64,000 bases of DNA from JAKEFM01 sp035695825. Its GTDB lineage: Bacteria > Planctomycetota > UBA1135 > JAKEFM01. Position numbers and translations under genes: made by a program. Numbering within the stretch: position 1 is the first letter of the stretch; every line of letters starts with the position of its first letter. The stretch covers positions 62,001 through 126,000 of the forward strand of contig DASRRH010000019.1 of the NCBI GenBank assembly GCA_035695825.1. Direction: 5' to 3'. The notes under the pieces were generated by a model. The model made no database searches. It was not told where the DNA came from and was given only the letters and a program-made list of their open reading frames with translations. Below, in pieces: positions 1 through 10,100 of the stretch.

Positions 1-1601
1 GGCGATTCGTTGAACGCGGCGCTGTTGTAGAAGGCGACCGCCTCCTCGAGCGTCTGGATCGCGTCGTTGTGGAAGAAGGGCCCCGTGTCCGCCGCCTCGA
101 TCAGCGGAGGCGTGTTGAAGGTCCCGTCTCCGAATCCGCCGGCGGGGTTCGGATCCTTCCCGAAGCCGCCGTCCCTCGGACGGCTGCCCGGCTCGGCGAG
201 GTCCGCCGGATGGTCGGGGAGGTTCTCGACCCCCGTGTCGAAGTTGAAGTTGAGCCCCCCGGCGACGAACTCGACCGTCGCCCCCGCGTTGGCGTGGCAG
301 ACGTCGCACTTCCCGGCCGTCCCGGTGGCTCCCTCCGCGTCGTCGGCGACGAAGATGTCCCGCCCCCGGGCGACGAGCCTGGATCGGAACCGGACCGCCG
401 TCACGTCCTCGGGATCGGCGTCGCGGCCGAGGGAGAGCTGGAACGCCTCGAGCGCGTCGAGCTCCTCCTCCGTCGCGAAGCGGAAGTCGACGCCCGGCTC
501 CCGCTTGAGCGTCTTCGTGAAGTGCTGGCGGATCGCGCCGTTCGCGAACTCGCGCAGCGTCCCGCCCCCCGGCGCGCCGTCCCCCGACCAGCCGGTCTGC
601 TCGGAGGGGGGGGCGGTCGGGGCGTCCGGGGCCGGCGGCGGGGCCGCGATCGAAGTCCGCATCGCCAGGGTGTGGGGCACCCCCCGCATCACGAAGCGGT
701 GCTCGAGGTCGTCGAAGCCGTCGACGTTCTCGAGGATCAGTCCCACCCTCCGCATCAGCTCGGGCTTCTCGAAGTTCCGCGACAGCGCCGGCTCGAACTC
801 GGCGACGAAGAGGGGGTCGTTCGGAGGGAGCCCGGCGATGAATTTCGGGTCGATCGTGAAGTTGTTCCCGGCGGGGTGGCACGTCCCGCAGGTCCGCCCG
901 TTTCCGCCGAAGGTCTCGCGGAAGAAGAGGTCCGCCCCCTTGGCGACGAGGCGGTCGAGGTCGTAGGAGCCCGCTCCCTCGCCGTAGGCTCCGCCCGACG
1001 GCTCGCGCCCCGCTCGGTCCCAGGCCTGCATCCGCTGGAAGAGGCTCGGGGACCCGAACAGGAGACCCGAGCGCGTGGGCTCCTCGCCCGCCCGGGTCAC
1101 GACGACCTCGTCCACGCGGAAGCCGCCGAGGGCCGCGCCGAGCTCGGCCTCGAGGACCCCCTTCCCCTTCCGGGGGGCCAAGGCGCCGGCGCGCAGCGTC
1201 CGGTCTCCCGGCTCCGGCCTCGCGCTGCGTCCGGGCCCGGGCGCGTTCTCCACGAGCCAGACCTCGTGCGCCTCGGGGTTCTCGAGGTCGTGGACCTCGA
1301 CCCGGATCGTGCCCGCGTCGAGGTCGATCGCCGCGTCCCCCGTCGCCCGGGTGAAGGCGCTCGAGTAGGCCTTGGACCACCCGAGCCGAAGGGCGAGTCT
1401 CCGCTCCCCTCCCTGCGTCCTGCGCGCCTCCTTCCACGATTCGTAGGCCGCCCCGACCCTCGGGGCGCTCCGGAGGTGCGCGAACGCGAGGGCGGGGTCC
1501 TCGACGGGCTTCCCGACCGAGCCGAGGAGGAAGACGAGAAAAGCGGACGGCGCGGCGACGAGCAGCCCCCCGACCACGAGTCGACCCCACTTCTTCTTCA
1601 T
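1..1601 (-). CDS. Diheme cytochrome c (cytochrome-c-peroxidase/MauG-like), 3' end beyond window
   Basis: Minus-strand frame open from an ATG at 1601 to the window edge (533 codons, no stop), so the C-terminus is missing. Residues 6-27 form a hydrophobic signal or anchor segment, so the protein should act outside the cytoplasm. Two covalent heme sites are visible: CGTCH from C238 and CDVCH from C432. The spacing of about 190 residues is that of diheme CCP/MauG-like proteins, which pass electrons between two c hemes. The first 200 residues form an extra domain I do not recognise; it contains a stretch around HEVWLVEN. The RR...GQQ region typical of short CCPs is not obvious, so peroxidase activity is not established. 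The gene is transcribed away from the sigma factor operon at 1779; the intervening 177 bp must hold both promoters. Family assignment rests on the heme spacing and the surrounding GxxxTCxxCH and FxTPxL-like (FNTPPLIE) motifs. Confidence 0.82.
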   Translation of the reverse strand, partial: MKKKWGRLVVGGLLVAAPSAFLVFLLGSVGKPVEDPALAFAHLRSAPRVGAAYESWKEARRTQGGERRLALRLGWSKAYSSAFTRATGDAAIDLDAGTIRVEVHDLENPEAHEVWLVENAPGPGRSARPEPGDRTLRAGALAPRKGKGVLEAELGAALGGFRVDEVVVTRAGEEPTRSGLLFGSPSLFQRMQAWDRAGREPSGGAYGEGAGSYDLDRLVAKGADLFFRETFGGNGRTCGTCHPAGNNFTIDPKFIAGLPPNDPLFVAEFEPALSRNFEKPELMRRVGLILENVDGFDDLEHRFVMRGVPHTLAMRTSIAAPPPAPDAPTAPPSEQTGWSGDGAPGGGTLREFANGAIRQHFTKTLKREPGVDFRFATEEELDALEAFQLSLGRDADPEDVTAVRFRSRLVARGRDIFVADDAEGATGTAGKCDVCHANAGATVEFVAGGLNFNFDTGVENLPDHPADLAEPGSRPRDGGFGKDPNPAGGFGDGTFNTPPLIEAADTGPFFHNDAIQTLEEAVAFYNSAAFNES

Positions 1602-1778
1602 GGCACTCCTCCGTGGGACGAACGCCCACAGGTCCGGTCCGAGCTCGACCGGCTCTTCCCCGAAGGGGCCCCTTATCGGCCTCCCCCACCCACCCGACCT
1701 TAGGGGGGAAAGGCCCCGGCGGAGGGACGCCGGCCGCGCGCGAAGGAACCGGGCGCGTCGGAGCACTAATCTCCCGTG

Positions 1779-2393
1779 ATGAACGGGCTTGCCGGCCCTC
1801 CCGCCCGCGAGGAGGACTCCCTCCTCCGCGACCGGATCCTCGCGGGCGACCGCACCGCGGCCGAGTCGCTGGTCGACCGCCACCTCGACGCGCTCTACGA
1901 GTTCGTCCACTACCGGCTCGGGCCCGAGCGCGACGCGACGGAGGACGTGGTCCAGGACACCTTCCTCGTCGTCCTCGAGAAGATCGGCGACTTCGACGGA
2001 CGGTCGGGCCTCCACACCTGGATCTGCGGGATCGCCAAGAACAAGATCCGGGAGCGCCGCCGCGCGCGCCGCCCGATCCCGCTCGACGACCTCCTCGAGG
2101 AGGCCGACCCCGAGATCGAGCGGATCCTCGCGGGCGTCGAGCGCGAGCCCCTCCCCGAGTGGGTCCTCGAGGCGAAGGAGACGAGCGAGCTCGTCGGAGC
2201 GGTCCTCTCCTCGCTCCCCCCCGAGTACCGCCGGGCGCTCCTCGCGAAGTACCTCGAGGACCTCCCCGTCGCCGAGATCGCGCGGCGGACGGGCCGGGGG
2301 GAGAAGGCGGTCGAGTCGCTCCTCACGCGCGCCCGGACGGCGTTCGCGCGCGTGCTCGCCCTCCTCGCCAACCGGCGGAGGGGCGCCGCGTGA
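1779..2393 (+). CDS. ECF-type RNA polymerase sigma factor
   Basis: A 204-residue protein with sigma-70 region 2 at about residues 28-98 (DATEDVVQDTFLVVLEK is the typical region 2.2 core) and region 4 at about 138-195 (LPPEYRRALL..., then the helix-turn-helix VAEIARRTGRGEKAVES). No region 3 is present, as usual for extracytoplasmic-function sigma factors. I chose the ATG at 1779; an in-frame GTG lies directly before it at 1776. No strong ribosome site is visible. The last four bases overlap the GTG start of the next gene, a membrane-anchored repeat protein, so the two are probably translationally coupled. The downstream protein may be the partner that holds or signals to this sigma factor, although it has no recognisable anti-sigma zinc finger. 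Confidence 0.93.
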   Translation: MNGLAGPPAREEDSLLRDRILAGDRTAAESLVDRHLDALYEFVHYRLGPERDATEDVVQDTFLVVLEKIGDFDGRSGLHTWICGIAKNKIRERRRARRPIPLDDLLEEADPEIERILAGVEREPLPEWVLEAKETSELVGAVLSSLPPEYRRALLAKYLEDLPVAEIARRTGRGEKAVESLLTRARTAFARVLALLANRRRGAA

Positions 2394-4477
2394 GCGGTCC
2401 GATCCTCGACCGCAATCTGGCGGCGTTGGTTCGCCGCGCCTACCGGCCCGTGCGGCCGGCGCGGGCATTCCGGGCACGGTTGATCGGAGCCCTCGAGGGG
2501 CGTCTGGCGGGCGATCCTCCGGAAACGTCGGGGACGGCGCCGGCGCGGCGCTCGGTCTGGACGCCGCGGATGGTGCGCGGTCTCTCCCTCGCGGCAGCGG
2601 GCCTCCTCCTCGGGGTGGCCGCGACCATCGCGCTCGGGCCGAAGGGAGACGACGGGAAGGAGCCGTCCGCGGCGGTCGCGCGTGCTCCCGGCGCGGGGCC
2701 CGCCGAAGGGGAGACCGGGTCCGCGGGACTCCCCGAACCGGGGGGCCGCCGGACGCGGATCGGGGGGGAGGCGGAGGCGGCCCGCGAGGGAGCGGGGGCC
2801 CTCCCGTCCCTTCCGGGCACGCTCCTCGGCTCCGTCCGCGACGCGCGGACGGGCGCGCCCGTGACGGCGTTCCGGGTCGTCCTCGTGCGGGAGGAAGGGC
2901 TCTTCGACGTGGGCGAGCCGGTCGTGCGCGACGTCGAGGACGCCGCGGGCCAGTTCGCCGTCGGCGGTCTGAAGGGGCGACGCTTCCGGGTCTTCGCCGA
3001 GGCGGAGGGATACGCGGTCCGATCCCGGGAGGTCGAGGCCGGGTCCGGGGCGACCGAACTCGACCTCGAGCGCGGGGCGAGCGTCCGCGGCGTCGTGCGC
3101 GACGCGGCGACCGGCGCGCCGCTCGCCGGCGCGCGGGTCTTGAGCGAGACCGACGCCCCCTCGAAGGTGCTCCCCGTCTCGCCGGAGCAGCTGCCGGGAC
3201 AGGTGCGGCGATTCGCGGTGACCGGCGAGGACGGCGCCTTCGAGCTCGCGCATCTCTCTCCGGGTCCGCAGATGCTCCGCGCCCTCCACGCGGAGCGCGC
3301 GCCGGCCTGGAGCGGGCCCTTCGAGGTCCGGGACGGGGAGGCCCGCGAGGGGATCGAGCTGCGCCTGGGAGCCGGAGGAGGGGTGCGGGGACGCGTGCGG
3401 GGCGAGGGGGGGGAGCCGCTGCCGCGGCAGTTGGTCCTCGCTTCCCAGGCCGACTTCGACCCCCGCCGGCGCCTGAGCTACGGGCTCGCCGTCACGGACG
3501 AGACGGGACGCTACGAGATCGGAAACCTCCCTCCGGGATTCCACGTCGTCCTCTGGATCGGCGCGGTCGAGCGGGCGTACGGCGGTTCGGCGAGGGGGAC
3601 CCTTCCCGTGGTCGTCCGCCGCGAGGCCTTCGAGACCGTCGAGTTCGGAGCGCGAGCCTCCGAGGGAGCCGTGCTCGCGGGCCGCGTCCTAGACGCGCGC
3701 GGGTCGCCGGTGCCGGGGCTCGCGATCTCGATCCAGCGGGTCGGCGACCCGAGTCCGACCGGCTGGCGGTCGACGCCCTCGGGAGCCGACGGGTCCTACC
3801 GCTTCGCGGGGCTCGCCCCGGGCCGCTACGGTCTCTGCGCCGGGAAGGAGGCGAGCCCGAACATCTCCGTCGTCGCCGAGCTCGAGGTCGCGGCGACCGG
3901 GGAGACCGTCCGGGACCTCTTCCTCGAGGACGGCTCGATCTCGGGCGCGGTCGCCGACGCCGGGGACGGCGGAGCCGTCGCGGGCGCCCTCCTCCTCCTC
4001 GAGAGGATCGAGGCCCCGGGCGCCGAAGGGGAGTTCACCGGGAAGGTCCTCGCCGACCTCGACGGGCGCTACCGCTTCCCGTTCCTCCGCGTCGGGAGCT
4101 ACCGCCTGACCGTCTTCGACCCGGCGAGGGCCCGCGCGTTCGAGCGGCGCGAACCCCTCGCCCTCCGTGCCGGCGAGGCGCTCGAGGGGGTCGACCTGCG
4201 CCTCGGCCGGGGCGCGGCGGTCCGGGTGCTCGTCCAGGACGAGAAGGGCGAGCCGGTCGCGGGCGCGCGCGTGCTCATCGCGGAGCCCACGGGCCGCGAG
4301 GCGGCCGTCAGCCTCGATCCCTCGACGGACGCGAGCGGCCTCTACGTCGCCCGCGGCCTCCCCCCCGGCCGCTGGGAGTTCCGCGGAGAGAAGGACGGCC
4401 GGCGCTCGGACGTCCGGATCGTCGAACTCGCCCCGGGCGCCGTCGCAGAGGCGACGCTGATCCTCCCGAAACCCTGA
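2390..4477 (+). CDS. Membrane-anchored protein with carboxypeptidase-regulatory-like beta repeats
   Basis: A 695-residue protein starting at GTG 2390, overlapping the stop of the sigma factor gene by 4 nt. The first ~60 residues are basic and cytoplasmic, residues 64-82 form one membrane span, and the rest is predicted outside. The outer part holds about six repeats of a carboxypeptidase regulatory-like (Ig/prealbumin-type) fold, seen as paired motifs such as RGVVRDAATGAPLAGARV and GRYEIGNLPPGFH. Such domains bind or display rather than catalyse. By position it is the likely membrane partner of the ECF sigma factor. The N-terminal cytoplasmic piece (LDRNLAALVRRAYRPVRP) is the only part that could touch the sigma factor. 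The same architecture recurs as a single fused polypeptide at 7104-11123, which supports the functional link. Open frames extend further upstream, but the sigma gene occupies that DNA. Confidence 0.85.
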   Translation: MSGPILDRNLAALVRRAYRPVRPARAFRARLIGALEGRLAGDPPETSGTAPARRSVWTPRMVRGLSLAAAGLLLGVAATIALGPKGDDGKEPSAAVARAPGAGPAEGETGSAGLPEPGGRRTRIGGEAEAAREGAGALPSLPGTLLGSVRDARTGAPVTAFRVVLVREEGLFDVGEPVVRDVEDAAGQFAVGGLKGRRFRVFAEAEGYAVRSREVEAGSGATELDLERGASVRGVVRDAATGAPLAGARVLSETDAPSKVLPVSPEQLPGQVRRFAVTGEDGAFELAHLSPGPQMLRALHAERAPAWSGPFEVRDGEAREGIELRLGAGGGVRGRVRGEGGEPLPRQLVLASQADFDPRRRLSYGLAVTDETGRYEIGNLPPGFHVVLWIGAVERAYGGSARGTLPVVVRREAFETVEFGARASEGAVLAGRVLDARGSPVPGLAISIQRVGDPSPTGWRSTPSGADGSYRFAGLAPGRYGLCAGKEASPNISVVAELEVAATGETVRDLFLEDGSISGAVADAGDGGAVAGALLLLERIEAPGAEGEFTGKVLADLDGRYRFPFLRVGSYRLTVFDPARARAFERREPLALRAGEALEGVDLRLGRGAAVRVLVQDEKGEPVAGARVLIAEPTGREAAVSLDPSTDASGLYVARGLPPGRWEFRGEKDGRRSDVRIVELAPGAVAEATLILPKP

Positions 4478-4484
4478 GGGAACC

Positions 4485-5387
4485 ATGAACGCGAAGCCGC
4501 TCTTGCTCTCTTCGGTCCTGGGCGCGGTCGTTGCCGTCCTCGTCTCGCTCGCGCTCCAGCGTTCCGCGCGGACGGAAGCCGAGCTCCGCGAGGAGCTCGC
4601 GCGGGTCGAGGCCGAGATGGCTCGCCTGCGCGCGCGCTCGGAGGAGGTCGCCAAGGAGCTCGAGTCGGCGCGCGGCGCGGCGAGCTCGGGCGCGCCCGTG
4701 CCGCGGATCTCCCACGAGGAGATCGCGGAGGCCGTCGCTCGGTGGATGGAGAGGAACGGGCCTCCGGCGGCCGCCGTCGGGTCGGAGGCGGTCGTCCCTC
4801 GGCCGCCCGACCTCTCCGCGCGCCCCGAGGGCTCGCTCACCGTCGAGTCGGCCTCCCGGATGCTCCTCGATCCGCGTCTCGGCCACGACGAGAAGGAGAA
4901 GCTCTGGAAGCGCCTCCGCGAGCAGGGGCTCCTCGACGAGATGGTCGCGTGGTTCGAGGCACGGGCGAAGGAGGATCCGAACGACCCGCAGCGGCAGGTC
5001 GAGCTCGGGCAGGCCTACGTCCAAAAGATCTTCGAGGCGGGGAACTCGCCCGAGGCGGGGAAGTGGGCGACGATGGCGGACAAGGCGTGGGACCGCGCCC
5101 TCGAGCTCGACTCGCGCAACTGGGACGCGCGCTTCTCGAAGGCGATCGGCCTCTCCTTCTGGCCGCCGATCTTCGGCAAGCAGCCCGAGGCGATCCGCCA
5201 GTTCGAGACCCTGGTCGAGCAGCAGGAGGCGGGCCCGCTCCAGCCGAGCTACGCGCAGACCTACCTCCTCCTCGGCAACCTGTACCTGCAGAGCGGCGCG
5301 GGCGACAAGGCGACCGCGGTCTGGCAGAAGGGTCTCGCGCTCTTCCCCGCGAACGCGGAGCTCCGCGCGCGGCTCTCCCCGCGCTGA
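4485..5387 (+). CDS. Membrane-anchored coiled-coil/TPR protein
   Basis: A 300-residue protein starting 7 nt after the previous stop, with a weak GAGG before the ATG. Residues 4-24 are a membrane anchor. Residues 28-65 are heptad-like and rich in Glu and Arg (a coiled coil). A linker then leads to tetratricopeptide-type helices at about 140-295 (for example AWDRALELDSRNWDARF and TYLLLGNLYLQSG). TPR domains bind proteins, so this is probably a scaffold working with the membrane repeat protein encoded just upstream. It is the third gene of a sigma / repeat protein / TPR operon. No enzyme motif is visible. Confidence 0.8.
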   Translation: MNAKPLLLSSVLGAVVAVLVSLALQRSARTEAELREELARVEAEMARLRARSEEVAKELESARGAASSGAPVPRISHEEIAEAVARWMERNGPPAAAVGSEAVVPRPPDLSARPEGSLTVESASRMLLDPRLGHDEKEKLWKRLREQGLLDEMVAWFEARAKEDPNDPQRQVELGQAYVQKIFEAGNSPEAGKWATMADKAWDRALELDSRNWDARFSKAIGLSFWPPIFGKQPEAIRQFETLVEQQEAGPLQPSYAQTYLLLGNLYLQSGAGDKATAVWQKGLALFPANAELRARLSPR

Positions 5388-5820
5388 GTTTCGGCCCGTC
5401 TTCCGCCGATCGCGGCCGGTTCGTGGGCGGGGAGCGGGCGGGGGGGAGCAGCGGGACGGGCAGGACGGGCTCCGCGCGCTCGGCATCGGACGGACCGTTC
5501 GGGAATCTCGAACGACCCGGAGATCCCGAACGAAGGCACGCGTCGCACGTCGCGGCTGGACACGGGCGGCTCCGAGCGAACCCGAGACTCAAAAACGCCC
5601 GCTTCGACGCCATGACTTCGCGTCCGACGCGACCTCGGTGCGGCGGGAAAGGGGCGACTGCCCTCGACCGAAAAAACCTGTCAAGTCCCCGGCGCAAAGG
5701 CGTGGGCCATAGGAACTTGGAAACGCGTTTCCCCGTTTTTCGAAAGGGCATGAACTATGAATGTCCCACGATTTCGGCGCGCAGCCCCGGAGGCGCCGGC
5801 CACGGAAGGAAGGAGACGCC
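5388..5820. other. Non-coding gap before the HNH gene
   Basis: 433 bp without a convincing gene. It holds an imperfect inverted repeat (arms 5497-5509 and 5520-5531, around GTTCGGGA and TCCCGAAC, loop of 10), which could end transcription of the upstream operon although no T-run follows. Further on there is an AT-richer stretch with a perfect 14-bp palindrome at 5719-5732. The HNH gene's ribosome site lies at the right end. Confidence 0.5.
5719..5732. promoter_or_regulatory. Perfect 14-bp palindrome, possible operator
   Basis: GGAAACGCGTTTCC reads the same on both strands and sits in the AT-richest part of the gap, about 90 bp before the HNH gene start. Its shape resembles operators of LacI-family dimers. 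No repressor gene is in the window, so this is only a candidate site. Confidence 0.3.
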
Positions 5821-7038
5821 ATGCTCATCCCCCTCGAACGCCATCTCTCCCCGGAGCAGGTCGACGCCCGGCTCCGCCAGGCCCACCGGGCCCGGCGGAG
5901 CGCCGCGCGCGCGCTCGCCTTCTACTTGAAGGAGGTGAACGACCGCCGCCTCTACGAGGCCTTCGGCTACGCCTCGATCCTCCACTACGCCCGCGACGCG
6001 GCCGAGCTCACCAACCGACAGACCCGGGAGCTCCTCCGGGTCGCCGAGGCCCTCGAGACGCTGCCGCTCCGCGCTCGGGCGTATGCCTCGGCCGCGCTCC
6101 CGTGGTCCTCGGTCCGGGAGATCTGCCGGGTGGCGACTCCCGAAACCGAGGCCAAGTGGATCGAAGAGGCCTCGCGCCTCTCCTGCGGGGCGGTCGAGGG
6201 GTTGGTCGCTCGGGCCTGCTTCGGGGACTCTCCGGGGAAGGCGCGCGAGAGGCGGGCGGGGGAAGGGGTCGGGGTCGAGTCGGTGCCCCTCGTCCTTCAC
6301 GTGCGCCCCGAGATCAAGGCCGCCTTCGAAGAGGCGCTTCGGGCGGCGCTCCGGGCGACGGGAGGGGAGTCGCTCGAGGAGGGCCTCGTCTACATGGCGG
6401 AGCAGACGCTCGAAGGAGCCGAGGCGGGTGAAGAGGAGGAGGAGGGCGCCGGGGGGGGGGGCCGGACGGGGGAGCCCCGCTTCCAGGTGGTCCTCTACCG
6501 GTGCGAGGCGTGCGGGGGGGCGACGGTGGGGAAGGACGGGCCCCCGGCGCCGGCGGCGCTCGAGGCGCGGGCGAAGTGCGATGCGGAGGAGGTGGACCTG
6601 TCCTCGGAGGGGAGGGCGGGGAAGAGCGTTTCGCCGAAGGCAAGGCGGGTCGTGTTGCTCCGCGACGGCCACCGCTGCGTGGTGCCCGGCTGCACGAATC
6701 GGCTCTGGCTCGAGGTCCACCACCTCGTTCCGCGGGCAGCGGGAGGGTCGAACGAGGCGGGGAACCTGGCGACGCTTTGCGGTCGCCACCACGGGCTGGT
6801 CCACGAGGGGAGTCTCCGGAGCGTGCGCGGGGAGGAGGGGAGGCTGCGGTGGTTCGGGCGGACCGGGCGCGAGATCGGGCGGGCGAGCCGCGTCGGGGAA
6901 ACGACTCACGTGGGTCGCTCCAGCAATTCCGGGGGGACGACCCAGTCGGAGGATGCGACCCACGTGGGTCGGCCCGATGCACGGGGCAAGGACCGGCACG
7001 CGCCGGAGCCGGAGGCTGCCGCCAACCTCCCTGCGTGA
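5821..7038 (+). CDS. HNH endonuclease-domain protein (DUF222-type)
   Basis: A 405-residue protein. I chose the ATG at 5821 because a strong AAGGAAGGAG site sits just before it; an in-frame ATG 60 bp upstream has none. The N-terminal ~280 residues are helical (ALAFYLKEVNDRRLYEAFGY, then TNRQTRELLRVAEALE), as in DUF222 proteins. The C-terminal HNH nuclease module reads RDGHRCVVPGC, LEVHHLVPRAAGG, then LCGRHHGLVHEG, with both cysteine pairs and the catalytic histidines intact. Such genes are common, often multi-copy, and their substrates are mostly unknown. The last ~45 residues are low-complexity and encode repeated THVGR segments, produced by palindromic DNA (see the repeat entry). The gene is convergent with the next one. 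Confidence 0.85.
   Translation: MLIPLERHLSPEQVDARLRQAHRARRSAARALAFYLKEVNDRRLYEAFGYASILHYARDAAELTNRQTRELLRVAEALETLPLRARAYASAALPWSSVREICRVATPETEAKWIEEASRLSCGAVEGLVARACFGDSPGKARERRAGEGVGVESVPLVLHVRPEIKAAFEEALRAALRATGGESLEEGLVYMAEQTLEGAEAGEEEEEGAGGGGRTGEPRFQVVLYRCEACGGATVGKDGPPAPAALEARAKCDAEEVDLSSEGRAGKSVSPKARRVVLLRDGHRCVVPGCTNRLWLEVHHLVPRAAGGSNEAGNLATLCGRHHGLVHEGSLRSVRGEEGRLRWFGRTGREIGRASRVGETTHVGRSSNSGGTTQSEDATHVGRPDARGKDRHAPEPEAAANLPA
6902..6971. repeat. Two copies of a 16-bp palindrome inside the HNH gene tail
   Basis: CGACCCACGTGGGTCG at 6956-6971 is a perfect palindrome. A copy with one change (CGACTCACGTGGGTCG) lies 54 bp upstream at 6902-6917. Both are in frame and give THVGR. A half-like CGACCCAGTCGG lies between them. 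Confidence 0.7.
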
Positions 7039-7103
7039 GGGCGCGGGCACCGCGGAGAGGGTGTTTGGCTGCCGTGGGCCGATCGGGGTCCACGAAGGGC
7101 GAC

Positions 7104-10100
7104 TCAGAGCCCGATCTCCAGATCGACGGGCGCGTCTCCGACCCGGGCGGGGACGGACTTCCTCTCGCGGCTGGGCGCGGAGACTTCGACGGCGTAGTCG
7201 CCGGGGAGCACCACGACCGTCCATGCTCCTCCTTCGGACTGCGCCGGGATCGCCCATCCGCGCGAGTCGCGCAGGATCACTCTCTCCGTGCCGAGCGGAG
7301 CGCCGGTTCCGTCGACGACGCGCACGCGGACCCTCGTCCCTTCCCGGAGGTCGAGGGTGAACCGCGCCTCTTCCTCGAGGCGGACCTCCTTCTCATCGGA
7401 GAAGGTCGCGGCGAACGGCGACGCACGGAGCACGGTCGCCACGGAGAATCCGGGGCGGAGCCCCTTCACGCGGGCGAGCCCGCCACGGTCGGTCACCCAT
7501 TCCGCTCCCCCTTCGAGGCCTTCCCGAGCGCCGGCGACAGGGCCGACCCAGACTCGGACGCCGGCGGCCGGGCTTCCCGACGGACCGCGGACCTCGACGA
7601 GGGCCGTCCCTCCGTGCTCGACCTCGAAGTCGACGACCGCGCGCCCTCCCTCGGTGAGTCTCGCTTCCTTCGTCGTCGGGAGCACCTCGTCCGTCGGTCT
7701 GTCCATTCCCCTCGTCCTTCCTCCCGCGAAGATCGCGTACGAGCCCGCGGGGAGGCACCCCAACGAGTACCGCCCTCCTTCGTCGGTCATGTCGTTGACG
7801 GACCACTCGGTATCGTCTGGGAGGGCCGCGACGCGCGAAGCATGAACGAAGATTCCCGCGACTGGGGAACCTCCGGAGACGACGCGGCCCGAGATCACCC
7901 CCGAAGGGACCGAAAAATCGCAGACGACCTCCCCCTCCGCCGGGACGTGGATCCGCCGGCGCACCGACAGTCCGGCCGCGATCCGGGCGGACCCGCCGAT
8001 TTGTTGCACGGAGACCTTGGCCTCCCCTTCCGGAACGCCTTCGATTCGGAAGGCTCCGTCCTCCCCGGACCGAGCCTTGAGTTGCTGGTACCGCGCGAAG
8101 GATTCCTCCGGGTCGTGCCTCGAGGCGAGCGGCTCGACTCGCACGACGAGGCCCAGGACCCCCTCCCCCCCCTGAACCACCCGTCCGCGGACGACCGCGC
8201 CGCCCCTAGGAGGTCGGTAGAACTCGACGGTCGCGACCTTCCCCTCTTCCACGTCGACGAGGGTCGAGAGCCGCCGCTTCTCGATCTCTTCGTACGGGGT
8301 CGAGCCTGCCCACTTCGGGTTTGCCTCCACGCGGTACCGGCCGGAAGCGAGCCCTCCGATCCGGAACCGCCCCTGCTCGTCGATCGGGAAGCCCCGGAGC
8401 ATGCCCCCCCTGAACTGGCTCGGGATCGCGACCGCCGACCCCCGGGCGAACGGGACGCCGTCTTCCCCGACCGCGAGACCCTCGACGACTCCGCCACGAG
8501 GAAGCTCGACGAGGATCCCCTCCACGGTCTCGCCCGCTCGCCCCTCGACCGCCACGGTCGTCACCTCGACGAAGTCCTCGTGCGCGATGACCAGGCGCGT
8601 GCCACCTGGCGGCAGACCCGAGACCTCGAAGGTTCCGTCCTCCCCGGTGTTCGCGGCTGGGGACCCGCGGCGCCGTCGATCGGGGGAGAGGCGATCCTCC
8701 GGGAGGACGTCGACCCTCGCGCCCGTGACGGCCGCGCCGGTACCCCGCTCCACAGCCCGACCGAGGATCGTGGCTCCCGGTTCGAGCCGGAACTCGAGAC
8801 CGCGGCGCGTCTCCCCGGGCGTCACCTCGACGTCGGCCAAAGTCCGCGCCACGAGGCCCCGCGCCTCCGCCCGAAAATCGAACGTACCCGTCTCGAGGCC
8901 CGTCCACTCGAAGGATCCGTCCTCGGAGCAGAACTCCCGGCCCGGCCGCTCCTCCCCCTCCCGCCCCATGACCGTGCCTCCGAAGGAGGTGAGCACGACG
9001 CGCAGCGGCACGATGCGGAAGGACTGGAGAGGGTTCCCGGACGAGTCACGGACGGAGCCGGCGATGCCGGTCGGCCTGCCGACGACCAGCTCGAGACCTT
9101 CGGTATCGGGCTCGACCTCCCGCCTCTCCGCGAGCGGCGTGCCTCCCTTCCGAACGAGGACGATCAGGGGAGCCGCATCGAGGCCGGAGATCGAGAACGA
9201 TCCGTCGGCCGCGGTGCTCGCTCGCTGGCGGAACGACCGCAACTTCGCGTCGTCGAGGTTTCGCCGTTTCGCGGCGTCCAGGTCGGGGACGACGATCACC
9301 GCGAGCCCCTCCGCAGGACGACGCTCGGCGTCTACGACTCGTCCCGTGATCCGATGGCCCGACTCGAGGACGATCTCGACGCCCTCCGATCCTCCGCCCG
9401 CGGGGACTTCGATCGGTCCCCGGAAGCCCGGGAGGAAGCCTTCCGCGCTGACCTGGATCGCGTGCACCCCGGGGAGGAGCGAGCCGATCCGGAAACGACC
9501 GCCGGCCCCCGTTCGGCTCCGTCCGTGGCGGAGCCCGTGGAACCAGTCTGCAGGGATGCCCCGGACGATCTCGACGCCGCCTCGCGCCTCGAGGACGGCG
9601 CCCGCGATTCCCCGTCCGTTTCCGTCGAGGACGCGCCCCGAGATCCACGACTCCGCCGGAAGGTCGAAGTCGAGGCGCGTCGTCCCCCCTGCGCGGACCG
9701 CGACGTCCAGCCGCGCGACCGGCCCTCCCCCCTCCCCCCCAGCCCCGAAGCTGTGGCGGCCCGGCCCGAGGCCGCGGATCGCGAATCGCCCGTTCGCGTC
9801 GGCTGCCTCGGCTCGAAGGCGCATGCCTTGCCCCACGTCGAAGCGGGAGACTCTCCCGTTGCGGGGGGGCGATCCCGACGCCGTGCGGATCGAGCCTTCG
9901 ACCTTGCCGGCCGGATCGAGGAGGAGCGTCACCCCCTCGCGGAGCCGCGGGTCGTCGGGACGGAACCGTTCGTCCGAGTCGTAGAGGGCGAAGTCGGCCT
10001 TCACCTCGAATCGGAACTCCGGGAGGTCGGAGGGGATCGCGAGCGCGAACGAACCCTCGGCGGCTGCCGCGGTCTCGAATGCGGCCTTCCAGCCGCCGAC

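Noticed and set aside
5455..5751. Minus-strand frames in the gap before the HNH gene
   Set aside because: They run on into antisense of the TPR gene, have no ribosome site and give Arg/Pro-rich low-complexity translations.
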